Source: an uncultured Lachnospiraceae bacterium
GTDB taxonomy: Bacteria; Bacillota; Clostridia; Lachnospirales; Lachnospiraceae
Length of the DNA: 61,081 nucleotides
NCBI GenBank assembly: GCA_902476265.1
Contig: CABSCP010000029.1
Coordinates: 1 to 61,081 of the forward strand
Direction of reading: 5' to 3'
Below are positions 26,236 to 35,320 of this stretch, one piece after another. How positions within the stretch are numbered: position 1 is the stretch's first letter; each line of letters begins with the position of its first letter. The notes below the pieces were generated by a model. That model was not told where the DNA came from. It was given only the letters and a program-made list of their open reading frames with translations, and searched no databases. A program made the position numbers and the translations under genes.

Positions 26236-26979
26236 ATGCAAATCGTCTTTGCCAAAAACATAGAAGAATTTTATGAAAGGTCTGCCGTTTGTATTGCCGA
26301 AGCTATTCGGGATAAACCGAATGCTAAAATCGGACTGTCCACAGGTCGGACGACCCGGGGGGTTCATGCCGCGCTGGTAGAGGAATGGAAAAAATCTCCT
26401 TTTGATTGTTCTCGACTGCGGGTATTTGGAATTGATGAAATCACCAACATGAGCAGAACCTGCAAAGCGAGCTGCTATGATATCCTTCTGCACGAGGTTG
26501 TGGAGCCTTTGGGGATTCCGGAAGAACATTTTATCATGCCGGATCCGTTGGCACCGGATCTTGAGGCGGAGTGCCTCCGTTTTGAGAAATTAGTCATGGC
26601 GGACGGCGGCCCTGATTTCATATTTCTGGGACTTGGCGAGAACGGCCATTTAGGATTTAACCAGCCCGGAACTCCCTTTGGACAAACGGCCTGGCTTTCC
26701 TGGATGGATGATTCTCTGGATAAAAGATTGCGCAGCGAGAATCATATCGCTGAAGAAGTCCACATGGGCGGGTTGACGCTGGGTATTAAAAACCTGATGC
26801 AGTGTCCCAGTCTGGTCATGGGCGCCAATGGGAAAAACAAGACGGAAATTGTGGAAAAAATGGTCAGGGGACCGGTCACGGAAGAATTACCGGCCAGTAT
26901 TTTGCAGCTGCATCCGGACTGCAAACTGATTCTTGATCCGGATGCCGCAGAAAAACTCCACATGATCAAGACAACATAA
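26236..26979 (+). CDS. Glucosamine-6-phosphate deaminase-like (NagB family) protein
   Basis: A 247-residue NagB/SugarP-isomerase fold protein. Seen are LSTGRTTRGVH (phosphate loop), FGIDEIT with Asp67 (the base in NagB) and GLGENGHLGFNQPG with His138. The usual FNEP motif reads FNQP, so the Glu that assists ring opening is Gln143. It also lacks NagB's C-terminal allosteric tail. It would convert an amino-sugar 6-phosphate to fructose 6-phosphate plus ammonia, or act on a related substrate. It ends the importer operon; no clear terminator follows. Confidence 0.85.
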   Translation: MQIVFAKNIEEFYERSAVCIAEAIRDKPNAKIGLSTGRTTRGVHAALVEEWKKSPFDCSRLRVFGIDEITNMSRTCKASCYDILLHEVVEPLGIPEEHFIMPDPLAPDLEAECLRFEKLVMADGGPDFIFLGLGENGHLGFNQPGTPFGQTAWLSWMDDSLDKRLRSENHIAEEVHMGGLTLGIKNLMQCPSLVMGANGKNKTEIVEKMVRGPVTEELPASILQLHPDCKLILDPDAAEKLHMIKTT

Positions 26980-27076
26980 AAATTAGATTTTTGATATTTA
27001 CATCTCGGAATTGTCCTGTTACACTTGTTTACACAACTTAAGAAATATTTCGGAGATGGAGAGGATTTAGGAAGAG

Positions 27077-27688
27077 ATGACTCAAAAGGAACGCATGTTA
27101 AAAAATCTGCCCTACAAGGCATGGCTGGACGGGCTGACGGAAGAACGCCTGGAGAATAAGAAAAAAATTTATGAATTTAATAACTGCCGCCCCGAAGAAG
27201 GGGAAAAGAGTCAGCGGCTGATCCGGGAAATCCTGGGGAAAACCGGTGAAAATGTGTATATCGAAGCGCCTTTTCGGTGCGACTATGGGTATAACATTGA
27301 GGTGGGAGAAAATTTTTATGCCAATTACAATCTCGTGATCTTGGATGTGGGAAAGGTAAAAATCGGGAAAAATGCGCAGATTGCGCCCAATGTTGCGATT
27401 TATACGGCGGGCCACCCGGTGCACCCCGATTCCCGCAACTCGGGATATGAATACGGCATTGATGTCACAATCGGGGACAATGTGTGGCTGGGCGGCAACA
27501 CCGTGGTCATGCCGGGCGTCCATATCGGCAACAATGTGGTGATCGGCGGGGGCAGCGTGGTCACAAAGGACATTCCGGATGATGTGATCGCGGCAGGGAA
27601 TCCCTGCAGGATCATTCGTAAGATTACGGAAGAGGATCGGAGCTATTATTATAAAGACCGGGAATTCGACGTGGAGGATTACCGGTAA
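27077..27688 (+). CDS. Sugar O-acetyltransferase (maltose/galactoside acetyltransferase family)
   Basis: A 203-residue left-handed beta-helix enzyme. The N-terminal mac domain (about 1-60) is followed by hexapeptide repeats; the catalytic His lies in AIYTAGHPVHP near residue 115, and GGGSVVTKDIPDDVIAAGNPCR is the family end. It transfers acetyl from acetyl-CoA to sugars, usually viewed as detoxification of non-metabolised sugars. It has its own ribosome site and terminator, so it seems to be a single-gene unit between loci B and C. Confidence 0.92.
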   Translation: MTQKERMLKNLPYKAWLDGLTEERLENKKKIYEFNNCRPEEGEKSQRLIREILGKTGENVYIEAPFRCDYGYNIEVGENFYANYNLVILDVGKVKIGKNAQIAPNVAIYTAGHPVHPDSRNSGYEYGIDVTIGDNVWLGGNTVVMPGVHIGNNVVIGGGSVVTKDIPDDVIAAGNPCRIIRKITEEDRSYYYKDREFDVEDYR

Positions 27689-27695
27689 GCATGAG

Positions 27696-27722
27696 AAGGC
27701 AGGGAGAAAACCCTGCCTTTTC
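27696..27722 (+). terminator. Intrinsic terminator of the acetyltransferase gene
   Basis: AAGGCAGGG pairs with CCCTGCCTT across AGAAAA, followed by T residues. Confidence 0.85.
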
Positions 27723-27887
27723 TGACGGAAAAACCCGCTATATTTTTAGTGCTAAATCTAAGAATTAGAGGATAGCAAATACCCTCCCCCGTATGCTATT
27801 GTGTGCTTACAGGCGGCGGGAAAATATGGAACCGCCGCTGGGAGAAACCACGCGGACAGCGGGATTGACAGGGAGGGCTTTCAAACC

Positions 27888-30278
27888 ATGGGAAAGCAAA
27901 TCAAAAAGGTGTACATTGTGCACCATTCACACACAGATGTGGGTTACACGGATCTGCAGGAACAGGTCATTTACAACCAGGTGAATAACATTAAAACGGC
28001 GGTGGAACTCATCAAAAAGGGATACGAAAATAACCGCCCGGAAAAGGATTTCAAGTGGAACTGTGAGACGATTTACTGCGTGGAACAGTTTTTAAAGACC
28101 GCTCAAAAACAGGAGAGGGAGGATTTTTTTGAGCTGGTTAAAAGAGGAAACATCGGTATTTCCGCCACTTACTTAAACTTCAATGATCTGGTGGACTGTA
28201 AAATGCTGGATCATAAGACGGCGGAGCTGCAGAAGATTTTTACGGAGGCCGGCGTTCCCGTTAAGACGGCCATGAATGCGGATATCAACGGCATTTCCCT
28301 GGGCGCAAGAGACGTGTTTTTAAAGAACGGGATCGAGTTTTTGTTCACGAACATCCACACCCATCACGGCATGTATCCTCTCTATCAGAACCAGAAGCCG
28401 TGGTTCTGGGAAAACGGGGAAGGACGCAGGCTTCTGGTGTGGAGCGGGGAGCACTATAATCTGGGCAATGCGCTGGGGATCGTGTTTTCTAAAAACGTGA
28501 ACTTTATGACGGAAAATTATTTCGGGAAGGAAGGGCCGGATGCGCCAATGGAAGCACTGCATAAAAATCTGACGGCCAGCATCGCGGAATATGAAGAAAG
28601 CGGCTATCCTTATGATTTTTATATCACCAGCGTCAGCGGCGTTTTTTCCGACAATGCGCCGATCAATCCGGCCATCCTGGCTACGGTGCGCGCGTTTAAC
28701 AGCCGATACGGGGAAGAAGTGACGCTGCAGATGGTGACGCTGCAGGAACTTTATGCCCTGATCCGGGAAAAGACGGCGGATGCGCCCGTATACAGGGGCG
28801 CCATGAACGACTGGTGGGGCAACGGCGTGGGCTCTACACCCTATGCGGTGAAGCACTATAAAGAGGCGCTGCGGCTTGCTCATACCTGTGACCGCCTGGA
28901 AGAAAAGACAGGCGTGCATAACGGAAGCCTTTCGGCGGTGACAGAGGACAACGTGCTTTTATACGGGGAACATACCTGGGGACATTCCGCAACCGTAACC
29001 AATCCCTATGACACCATGGTGACCAATCTGGATATTCGGAAAACCGGCTATGCATCGAAGGCCCATGAAGCCGCTGCCATGCGGAAAAATGAACAGTGCC
29101 ATCTGCTGGGGGATATCCTGCGCTACTATAACCTTTCCGGACAGGTGAAGGCCATTTCCGTGAGCCGGAAGAAACGGGTTTATCCGGTGGAATTTTATGT
29201 GGAAACCATCAGCCTTCCCGGGGTAAAAGTGACGGATTTAAAAACCGGGGAAGTGCTGCCGGTTCAGCTTTCCCCTCATCCCCGCGGTGTTCTGGTGAAC
29301 TTTCTGTCAGAATTTGAGCCTATGGAGGAAAAAGTGTTTTCCTACGAAGAACAGCCTGCGGCGGACAAAAAGCTGTATACCCGCACGGCCTGGGTGGGCG
29401 CGGAACGGGTCAGGGACATTGTGAACGATTATGACACCGAAGACTACAAACTGCCATACGGACTGGAAAATGAATGGTTTCAGATCCGTTATAAAATCGG
29501 GGAAGGAATCACTTCTTTTTACAATAAAAAGACGGGAACAGAGATGCTCAATGCCGGGCTGGAAAATTTCTTCACTCCGGTTTATGAGCGCACGGAAATC
29601 AGGAAAGGGGTTTATGAGGAACGCCGTCTGATCGGCCGGAATATCCGGGGGCTTCATGCGGAGCAATATCAGGGGGATTTGAAAGATATCAAGGTGTTGG
29701 AAAACGGCCCCGTATTTGCAAAAGTGGAGCTGGAATTTGAACTGAAAGGCACATACCATAGCAGTGTGATTCTGAAAATGTACAAAAAGCTGCCGAAAAT
29801 CGATTTCACTTACCGGATTGCAAAGACTTTGAGCGAAGACATTGAGAGTATCTATCTGCCGCTGGCATTAAACCTTCCCGAAACAGAAGTTTATATCAAA
29901 AACGGCGGCGTGCCCATGCGCCCCGGCATCGACCAGCTGCCGGGCAGCAATATGGAATATTACATGGCTGACGAAGGCATATTGTATCATGGTAAAAAAG
30001 AGGGGATTTTGATCAACACCCTGGACACTCCCCTGATTTATATGGGGCAGATGGAACACCATCCCATCCTGTTGTGCGACAACAGAGAGGAAAATAACCG
30101 CCGTCCGGTTTACAGCTGGATCATGAACAATACATGGGAAACCAATTTCAAAATGGATCTGTCCGGATTTGGGGAATTTCATTATTCCCTGGAGCTGACG
30201 GAGGGCAATTCCCTGGAAGAAGACCTGGAGCGCCTGACCGAAAATGATCTGGCGCCCGTGACCTTCATTGTCGGGTAA
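27888..30278 (+). CDS. GH38-like glycosidase (DUF5054 type)
   Basis: A 796-residue protein whose first residues carry a GH38-type metal site, VHHSHTDVGYTD (His13, His15, Asp17). A candidate nucleophile is Asp132 in NADINGIS. The rest does not follow ordinary GH38 alpha-mannosidases; the overall pattern fits the DUF5054 glycosyl-hydrolase group, whose substrates are largely unknown. The C-terminal third is beta-rich. No signal peptide. The start is the ATG after AGGGAGGG; 29 further in-frame codons upstream are not needed. It converges with the CBM9-like gene, whose stop is only 7 bp away. Confidence 0.82.
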   Translation: MGKQIKKVYIVHHSHTDVGYTDLQEQVIYNQVNNIKTAVELIKKGYENNRPEKDFKWNCETIYCVEQFLKTAQKQEREDFFELVKRGNIGISATYLNFNDLVDCKMLDHKTAELQKIFTEAGVPVKTAMNADINGISLGARDVFLKNGIEFLFTNIHTHHGMYPLYQNQKPWFWENGEGRRLLVWSGEHYNLGNALGIVFSKNVNFMTENYFGKEGPDAPMEALHKNLTASIAEYEESGYPYDFYITSVSGVFSDNAPINPAILATVRAFNSRYGEEVTLQMVTLQELYALIREKTADAPVYRGAMNDWWGNGVGSTPYAVKHYKEALRLAHTCDRLEEKTGVHNGSLSAVTEDNVLLYGEHTWGHSATVTNPYDTMVTNLDIRKTGYASKAHEAAAMRKNEQCHLLGDILRYYNLSGQVKAISVSRKKRVYPVEFYVETISLPGVKVTDLKTGEVLPVQLSPHPRGVLVNFLSEFEPMEEKVFSYEEQPAADKKLYTRTAWVGAERVRDIVNDYDTEDYKLPYGLENEWFQIRYKIGEGITSFYNKKTGTEMLNAGLENFFTPVYERTEIRKGVYEERRLIGRNIRGLHAEQYQGDLKDIKVLENGPVFAKVELEFELKGTYHSSVILKMYKKLPKIDFTYRIAKTLSEDIESIYLPLALNLPETEVYIKNGGVPMRPGIDQLPGSNMEYYMADEGILYHGKKEGILINTLDTPLIYMGQMEHHPILLCDNREENNRRPVYSWIMNNTWETNFKMDLSGFGEFHYSLELTEGNSLEEDLERLTENDLAPVTFIVG

Positions 30279-30285
30279 AGCCGGT

Positions 30286-31341
30286 TTAATCTGTGATCTC
30301 CACCCGGCCGTTGGAATAGAGAGCGAGCCGTCTGGCGCCGTCTGCGCTGAGGCAGGAGATTTCAAAAGTATGGGAAGTGGTCTCGATGCGGTAGGGCAAA
30401 GGCTCTGCCGCACGGTTTTCTTCGTTGGGAGCGTATTTTTTCAGGATGGAAAACAGGGTGTTTGGATCATCGGTATAACGCCCTGTTAAATCCTTATGGA
30501 TCTGCTGCGCGTAATACAGCTTGCGGAGTTCCCATTTATAAAATTCATCCTGAGGGATGGAGAAGGAATCGGCGGGAGAATCCGCAAAAAAGACAAAGCC
30601 CCACAGTTCGGGATAGTGGATGTTGATCACACCTGTAGGCGCCCAAACCCAGTTATCCTCCGGCAGCAAATTTCCGGTAGAGCGATCGGTCCGCTTTTTC
30701 CAGCCGTCTCCTTCCCGATCGACCTTCCACTGCACCCGGGAGAAGTTGATCCGGTAATAATCCCCGGCTTTGGGGGCCTGCTTTCCCGGAATACATTCCG
30801 TGATGGCGGCAAAGGGAATCACCACTTCCACGGACCAGCTTTTGTTTTCCGGAGAAGGGGAGTTGATGTTGCCGGTTACAGAAACCGCGGTTTTTAACCC
30901 GTGGATATCATAACCGTTTAGCGCACTTCCGCCGTCCCGGTAGGCGACAGGGAGGAATAAGTCCCAGACCGTATTTAAGACATTCATCTCAAATTCATAA
31001 TATTGCTGTGTATCCGAATCAGGATCAATAAAAATTTCAAAATCATTGTCTCTGAAAATGACCTCGTCCCGCTGTGTGACGGAGCCCCAGATTTCATCGC
31101 CGTCCAGTTGGGCGCCGAAGTAGAGGTTTTCATCGTCCCAGAGCATTTTCGCCCGGGTCATAAAGCGGGGGAGAGGCATGTGCGCTCCTTCGATGTCAAG
31201 AAAAGTATCCGTAAAAGGCGCCTTTTCCCAGAAGGGCTTGTCCAGCCGGCCGTCCAGGGTAAAAGGCCTGTCCGCCCGTTGACAGAAATAGGTTGGCGGG
31301 TGAAATCCCACTGCCGGAATCGGGATCCGAATCTGTTCCAT
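30286..31341 (-). CDS. CBM9-like carbohydrate-binding domain protein
   Basis: A 351-residue protein. Residues about 20-240 look like a family-9-like carbohydrate-binding beta-sandwich (TLDGRLDKPFWEKAPFTD, AKMLWDDENLYFGAQLDG, FEIFIDPDSD, WSVEVVIPF). The C-terminal 100 residues are helical, then beta. There is no signal peptide and no catalytic domain, which is odd for a carbohydrate-binding protein and points to an intracellular binding, chaperoning or unrecognised enzymatic role. It is transcribed alone from a promoter that overlaps the candidate regulator boxes shared with the LacI gene at 45 kb. Confidence 0.75.
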   Translation of the reverse strand: MEQIRIPIPAVGFHPPTYFCQRADRPFTLDGRLDKPFWEKAPFTDTFLDIEGAHMPLPRFMTRAKMLWDDENLYFGAQLDGDEIWGSVTQRDEVIFRDNDFEIFIDPDSDTQQYYEFEMNVLNTVWDLFLPVAYRDGGSALNGYDIHGLKTAVSVTGNINSPSPENKSWSVEVVIPFAAITECIPGKQAPKAGDYYRINFSRVQWKVDREGDGWKKRTDRSTGNLLPEDNWVWAPTGVINIHYPELWGFVFFADSPADSFSIPQDEFYKWELRKLYYAQQIHKDLTGRYTDDPNTLFSILKKYAPNEENRAAEPLPYRIETTSHTFEISCLSADGARRLALYSNGRVEITD

Positions 31342-31423
31342 AAAGTCCTCATTTCTGTGCGGCTCTTAAATATTCTGCAGAGTCCCTGCGCACCGCACTG
31401 CCCAGGGCCACTCTGATATCGCG

Positions 31424-31452
31424 ATTATAGCATGTCAAATCATGTTTTTCAA
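31424..31452 (-). promoter_or_regulatory. Promoter of the CBM9-like gene
   Basis: On the minus strand TTGAAA (31447-31452), a 17-bp spacer and TATAAT (31424-31429), about 83 bp before the start codon. The -35 box is in contact with the AACAAAAAT repeats. Confidence 0.8.
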
Positions 31453-31480
31453 CAAAAATGAACAAAAATAAACATTTGTA
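31451..31480. promoter_or_regulatory. Three tandem decamers, candidate regulator site
   Basis: AACAAAAATG, AACAAAAATA and AACATTTGTA follow each other in steps of exactly one helical turn and overlap the -35 box of the CBM9-like gene. The stretch 31459-31478 matches 45561-45579, in front of the locus-C lacI gene, at 16 of 19 aligned bases with one gap. AT-richness makes chance similarity possible. Confidence 0.45.
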
Positions 31481-31533
31481 AAACATGTAAAATTGTATGA
31501 AAGGTAAAAAGTGGGAACACCATAGGGAAAAGT

Positions 31534-31562
31534 GTTGACAGAAAAGTTCCTGAGAGTTATTA
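31534..31562 (+). promoter_or_regulatory. Possible promoter of the locus-C importer operon
   Basis: TTGACA (31534-31539), a 17-bp spacer and a weak TATTTA. The rest of the 395-bp gap holds two GTGCAC palindromes (31611-31616, 31640-31645) and TGTTAACA (31654-31661), which could be operators; no gene is seen in it. Confidence 0.45.
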
Positions 31563-31736
31563 TTTATCTATCAAAAACACAATAAAAACACTTTGATAGC
31601 AACAATGTTTGTGCACAGTGTATATTAATACGAAATCGTGTGCACGGAAGCGATGTTAACAAAATGTTAAAAGTGTTAAATGAAGCGAAGCAGAAATCTG
31701 GAAATCGTTTCATAAAAAAATGGAAGGGAGATATGA

Positions 31737-32666
31737 ATGAAAGCGGCAAAAAGTAAAAAGAAAGGTTCCACAATGAGGGCGCTGAAGCGGGATATTTCTC
31801 TGTGGCTGTTCTGTGTACCGGGCGTAATCCTGACATTCATTTTCAGCTACATCCCCATGTACGGCGTACAGCTGGCATTCCGCAGGTATAATGCCAAGGC
31901 GGGCATCTGGGGGAGTCCGTGGGTAGGACTCTACTATTTCCAGCGGTTTTTTGAATCCCCGTATTTTGCGTCCACAATTAAAAATACATTGATTTTGAGT
32001 ATATACGGCCTGGTGGTATCCTTCCCAATCCCGATCATCCTGGCGCTGATGCTCAATTCCTTCAGGCATAAAAGATACCGTAAGGTGATCCAGACGGTGA
32101 CCTATGCGCCTAACTTCATTTCCACTGTGGTTATGTGCGGTATGATCATCCTGTTTTTATCTCCTTCCGTCGGCATCATCAACAATATCGTACAGTTCTT
32201 CGGCGGGGATCCGGTTAACTTCATGGCCAAGAAAGAGTACTGGAGACACATTTATGTGTGGACGGGGGTCTGGCAGGGGATGGGGTGGAGTTCAGTCATT
32301 TATTTTGCGGCCCTTTCCGGCATCAGCCCCGAGCTGCATGAAGCGGCAAAATGCGACGGCGCCACCAAGTTCCAGCTGATCAGGCACATTGACCTGCCTT
32401 CCATTCTGCCGACTGCGACCATTCTTTTGATCATGAACTGCGGAAGTATTCTTTCCATCGGTTTTGAAAAAGCGTACCTGCTGCAGAATGACCTGAACTT
32501 AAATGTGTCGGAAATCATTTCTACCTATGTGTATAAGGTCGGTCTGATCAATAACGATATGTCCTATTCCACCGCGATCGGCCTCTTCAATACGCTGGTC
32601 AATCTGGTGATGCTGCTGGCGGTCAATAAAGCGGCGGACAAACTTTCCGGCAACAGTCTGTGGTAG
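31737..32666 (+). CDS. Sugar ABC transporter permease (LplB type), locus C
   Basis: A 309-residue membrane protein with a basic N-terminus, six hydrophobic segments beginning with LWLFCVPGVILTFIFSYIPM and the EAA loop HEAAKCDGATKFQLIRHI near residue 205. It forms the importer with the next two genes. GGAAGGGAG precedes the ATG. Neighbouring fucosidases and glycan enzymes suggest a fucosylated glycan or glycopeptide as cargo; the protein itself does not reveal it. Confidence 0.92.
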   Translation: MKAAKSKKKGSTMRALKRDISLWLFCVPGVILTFIFSYIPMYGVQLAFRRYNAKAGIWGSPWVGLYYFQRFFESPYFASTIKNTLILSIYGLVVSFPIPIILALMLNSFRHKRYRKVIQTVTYAPNFISTVVMCGMIILFLSPSVGIINNIVQFFGGDPVNFMAKKEYWRHIYVWTGVWQGMGWSSVIYFAALSGISPELHEAAKCDGATKFQLIRHIDLPSILPTATILLIMNCGSILSIGFEKAYLLQNDLNLNVSEIISTYVYKVGLINNDMSYSTAIGLFNTLVNLVMLLAVNKAADKLSGNSLW

Positions 32667-32677
32667 GAGGAGCGGTA

Positions 32678-33610
32678 ATGGAAAATTCTAAGACGATTCA
32701 AACCAAAAGAAAGAAAATGAAGCGCTGCAAAGAAGATTTGATCTTTGACATCGTGCTGTTTATGATCCTGACTTTGATTCTGATCATTGTGGCATACCCG
32801 CTTTACTGGGTGGTGATTTCCTCCATCAGTGATCCGGGCGCGGTTTCCGGCGGCCGAGTGGTGTTTCGGCCCATCGGCTTTACGCTGAAAGGTTATGCGG
32901 AAGTTTTCAAAAACAGTTCCGTCATGAGGGGCTTTGTGAACTCCATATTTTATACGGTCTGCGGTGTCCTTGTCAACTTAATCGTCACCCTGCCTACGGC
33001 CTATGCCCTGTCCAGGGATAAGTTCGGCGGTAAAAAAATCGTCACCCTGTTTTATATGGTGACCATGTTCTTCGGCGGCGGTCTGATCCCTACCTACCTG
33101 GTCATCAAGAACCTGCATATGCTCAACAGCATGTGGGCGCTGATCCTGCCCGGATGCCTGAGCGTTTATAACATGATTGTGGCGCGGACCTTCTTTAAAT
33201 CCAATATTTCCGAAGAACTTTATGAGGCGGCGGAGATTGACGGCTGTACCCAGGGCCAGTTCTTTTTTAGGATTGCCCTTCCCCTGTCCGCAGCGATCAC
33301 GGCGATCCTGGTTTTATATTACGGCGTAGGACACTGGAACTCCTACTTCTCCGCATTGGTATATATTTCCGATTCTGATAAGTATCCTTTGCAGCTGGTA
33401 TTGAGAAACATCCTGATCACAAACCAGACGGCCCTTTCCCAGACTGCCACTACGGAAGCGGCCAGGGCTGCCCTGCGGGAGAAACAGGAACTGATCGAGG
33501 TTATGAAATACTCCCTGATCATCATCAGCAGTATCCCGGTATTAATTCTCTATCCTTTCATCCAGAAACATTTCGTCAAAGGCGTTATGATCGGATCTCT
33601 GAAAGGCTGA
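32678..33610 (+). CDS. Sugar ABC transporter permease (LplC/YtcP type), locus C
   Basis: A 310-residue membrane protein ending FVKGVMIGSLKG, with the loop YEAAEIDGCTQGQFFFRI near residue 180. The ATG after GGAGGAGCGGTA is taken as start; a GTG six codons upstream overlaps the first permease but has no ribosome site. It is the second half of the channel. The 77 bp behind it contain short inverted repeats that could form alternative hairpins before the binding-protein gene. Confidence 0.92.
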   Translation: MENSKTIQTKRKKMKRCKEDLIFDIVLFMILTLILIIVAYPLYWVVISSISDPGAVSGGRVVFRPIGFTLKGYAEVFKNSSVMRGFVNSIFYTVCGVLVNLIVTLPTAYALSRDKFGGKKIVTLFYMVTMFFGGGLIPTYLVIKNLHMLNSMWALILPGCLSVYNMIVARTFFKSNISEELYEAAEIDGCTQGQFFFRIALPLSAAITAILVLYYGVGHWNSYFSALVYISDSDKYPLQLVLRNILITNQTALSQTATTEAARAALREKQELIEVMKYSLIIISSIPVLILYPFIQKHFVKGVMIGSLKG

Positions 33611-33616
33611 GATGGC

Positions 33617-33662
33617 ACCGGAGGATGAAACAGTTTATTTACCGGTGAAAGTCCGGATAAAT
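33617..33662 (+). promoter_or_regulatory. Mutually exclusive hairpins before the binding-protein gene
   Basis: CACCGG can pair with CCGGTG, and the same CCGG segment within TTTATTTACCGG can instead pair with CCGGATAAATA. The second hairpin ends about 12 bases before the AAGGAGG site. This could be an mRNA processing or translation-tuning element; no known riboswitch class is recognised. Confidence 0.3.
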
Positions 33663-33687
33663 AGAAGAACATAAGGAGGAAAATTGA

Positions 33688-35313
33688 ATGAAAAAGAAAG
33701 CAGTTGCATTGCTGTTAGTTGCCGCTATGGGTGTATCCGTTCTGGCGGGCTGCGGCGACAGCGGGAACAGCGGCGGCAAAGGAAATGCTGCAAGCGTGGC
33801 GGATGCCGTTGTGGATGAAAGCGGAAAGGTAAACGGTCTGATGTATGAAAAAGGGCTTCCGCTGGTGGATGAGGGAACTTATACCTTCTCTATTTTCTGT
33901 GATGATTCCAGTGAATCCGGTGAGTTTTATATGCTGGATGAACTGAAAAAGCAGACCAATGTGGATGTGGATCTGCGGATATTCCCTTATGAAACGGCAA
34001 CTGAGAGACTGAATCTGGACCTAAACTCCGGCGACTATGCGGATGTGATCGGCGGCTGGACCTTAAGCGACAGTATGATTCTGACTTATGGCGTAAACCA
34101 GGGCGTGTTCATTCCGCTGGAGGAGTACTTTGAAGCATACTGCCCCAAGATTACGGAAATTTTAAACCTGCCCGGCGTGCGGGAAGAGATGACCGCGCCT
34201 GACGGACATATTTATACCATCCCCTATGTGTGTGACGACACCACCGTAGGCTATGCCCCCTACATCAACTCCGAGTGGCTGAAAAATGTAGGCGTGGAAA
34301 TGCCCTCTACCACAGAGGAATTTGAAGCGGTCTTAAAAGCGTTTAAAGATCAGGACGCCAACGGAAACGGGGATCCTTCCGATGAAATTCCCTTCTCCAC
34401 AGACCCGAATAACAAACATATCGAAGCCATGACCGGCTGGTTCGGACTGCCGATGAACAAATACGGCATCGGCATTCAGAACGGCGAAGTGGTATACGCC
34501 GGCGCCAGCAAGACCTACCGCGAATTTTTGAGCTGGTTTAACAAACTGTATGAACAGGGACTGATCGATCTGGAAATCTTTACACAGGACAGCGCGACCT
34601 GGGAAGGCAAAGGAAACAAAGACCTCTACGGCGTATCCATCGCCTACGGCAGCAATGAGTTTTCCGGTATCGAAGCTACCACGGAAAAGGGCAAATATGA
34701 CGTGCTCCCTGTGCTCAATGCCGATAAGGGCGGAATTTGGATGAGAGATACCAACGGCTTCAGCGTTTACAGGACACAGGCGGTAGTTACGGACAATGCG
34801 AAAAACCCCGAAGTGATCTGCCGCTGGTTTGACAATGCTTTTGAGCTGGAAAACGGCATCGGCTGCAACAGAGGGCCTGTGGGCACTGTGGTGTTCAAAG
34901 AAGAAGACGGCTATCATGCGATTGATTCAAAGACGCTGTCCGAGGAAGACCAGGAGAAATACAGCTGGAGCAACTTATGGCCTCAGTCCCTGCCCAAGTA
35001 TATGCCTTCCGGATTCAAATATGTGGAAGAAAATCCTCTGTACGATGAAAAGAAAGCGACAGAAGCTGCTTACGAACCTTATCTGACAAAAGAGATCGTT
35101 CCTTCTTTCTGGATTCCGACGGATAAGATTGACAGATATTCCGACATTGCAACCGCGCTGAATGACTATTTCAATCAGCAGCAGGCGATGTTCGTATCCG
35201 GAGAACTGGATGTGGATGACGATACTCAGTGGCAGGCATATGTGGACGGTCTGTACTCCCTGGGACTGGAGGACTGGCTGGAAGTCCGCAGCGTGGAAAA
35301 AATAGCGGAATAA
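33688..35313 (+). CDS. Large sugar-binding lipoprotein, locus C
   Basis: A 541-residue extracellular binding protein with a lipoprotein signal ending SVLAGC (Cys22) and a Gly/Ser/Asn tether. The mature protein begins with a beta segment (YTFSIFCDDSSESGEF) and contains a DANGNGDPSDEIPF loop near residue 230 that looks like a calcium-binding loop of LplA-type binding proteins. It captures the locus-C substrate for the two permeases. AAGGAGG precedes the start, and a strong terminator follows. Confidence 0.92.
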   Translation: MKKKAVALLLVAAMGVSVLAGCGDSGNSGGKGNAASVADAVVDESGKVNGLMYEKGLPLVDEGTYTFSIFCDDSSESGEFYMLDELKKQTNVDVDLRIFPYETATERLNLDLNSGDYADVIGGWTLSDSMILTYGVNQGVFIPLEEYFEAYCPKITEILNLPGVREEMTAPDGHIYTIPYVCDDTTVGYAPYINSEWLKNVGVEMPSTTEEFEAVLKAFKDQDANGNGDPSDEIPFSTDPNNKHIEAMTGWFGLPMNKYGIGIQNGEVVYAGASKTYREFLSWFNKLYEQGLIDLEIFTQDSATWEGKGNKDLYGVSIAYGSNEFSGIEATTEKGKYDVLPVLNADKGGIWMRDTNGFSVYRTQAVVTDNAKNPEVICRWFDNAFELENGIGCNRGPVGTVVFKEEDGYHAIDSKTLSEEDQEKYSWSNLWPQSLPKYMPSGFKYVEENPLYDEKKATEAAYEPYLTKEIVPSFWIPTDKIDRYSDIATALNDYFNQQQAMFVSGELDVDDDTQWQAYVDGLYSLGLEDWLEVRSVEKIAE

Positions 35314-35320
35314 GATCGGA

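Noticed and set aside
26980..27076. Inverted repeat CATCTC..GAGATG before the acetyltransferase gene
   Set aside because: The arms are short, mismatched and widely spaced; no promoter or known riboswitch could be built from them.
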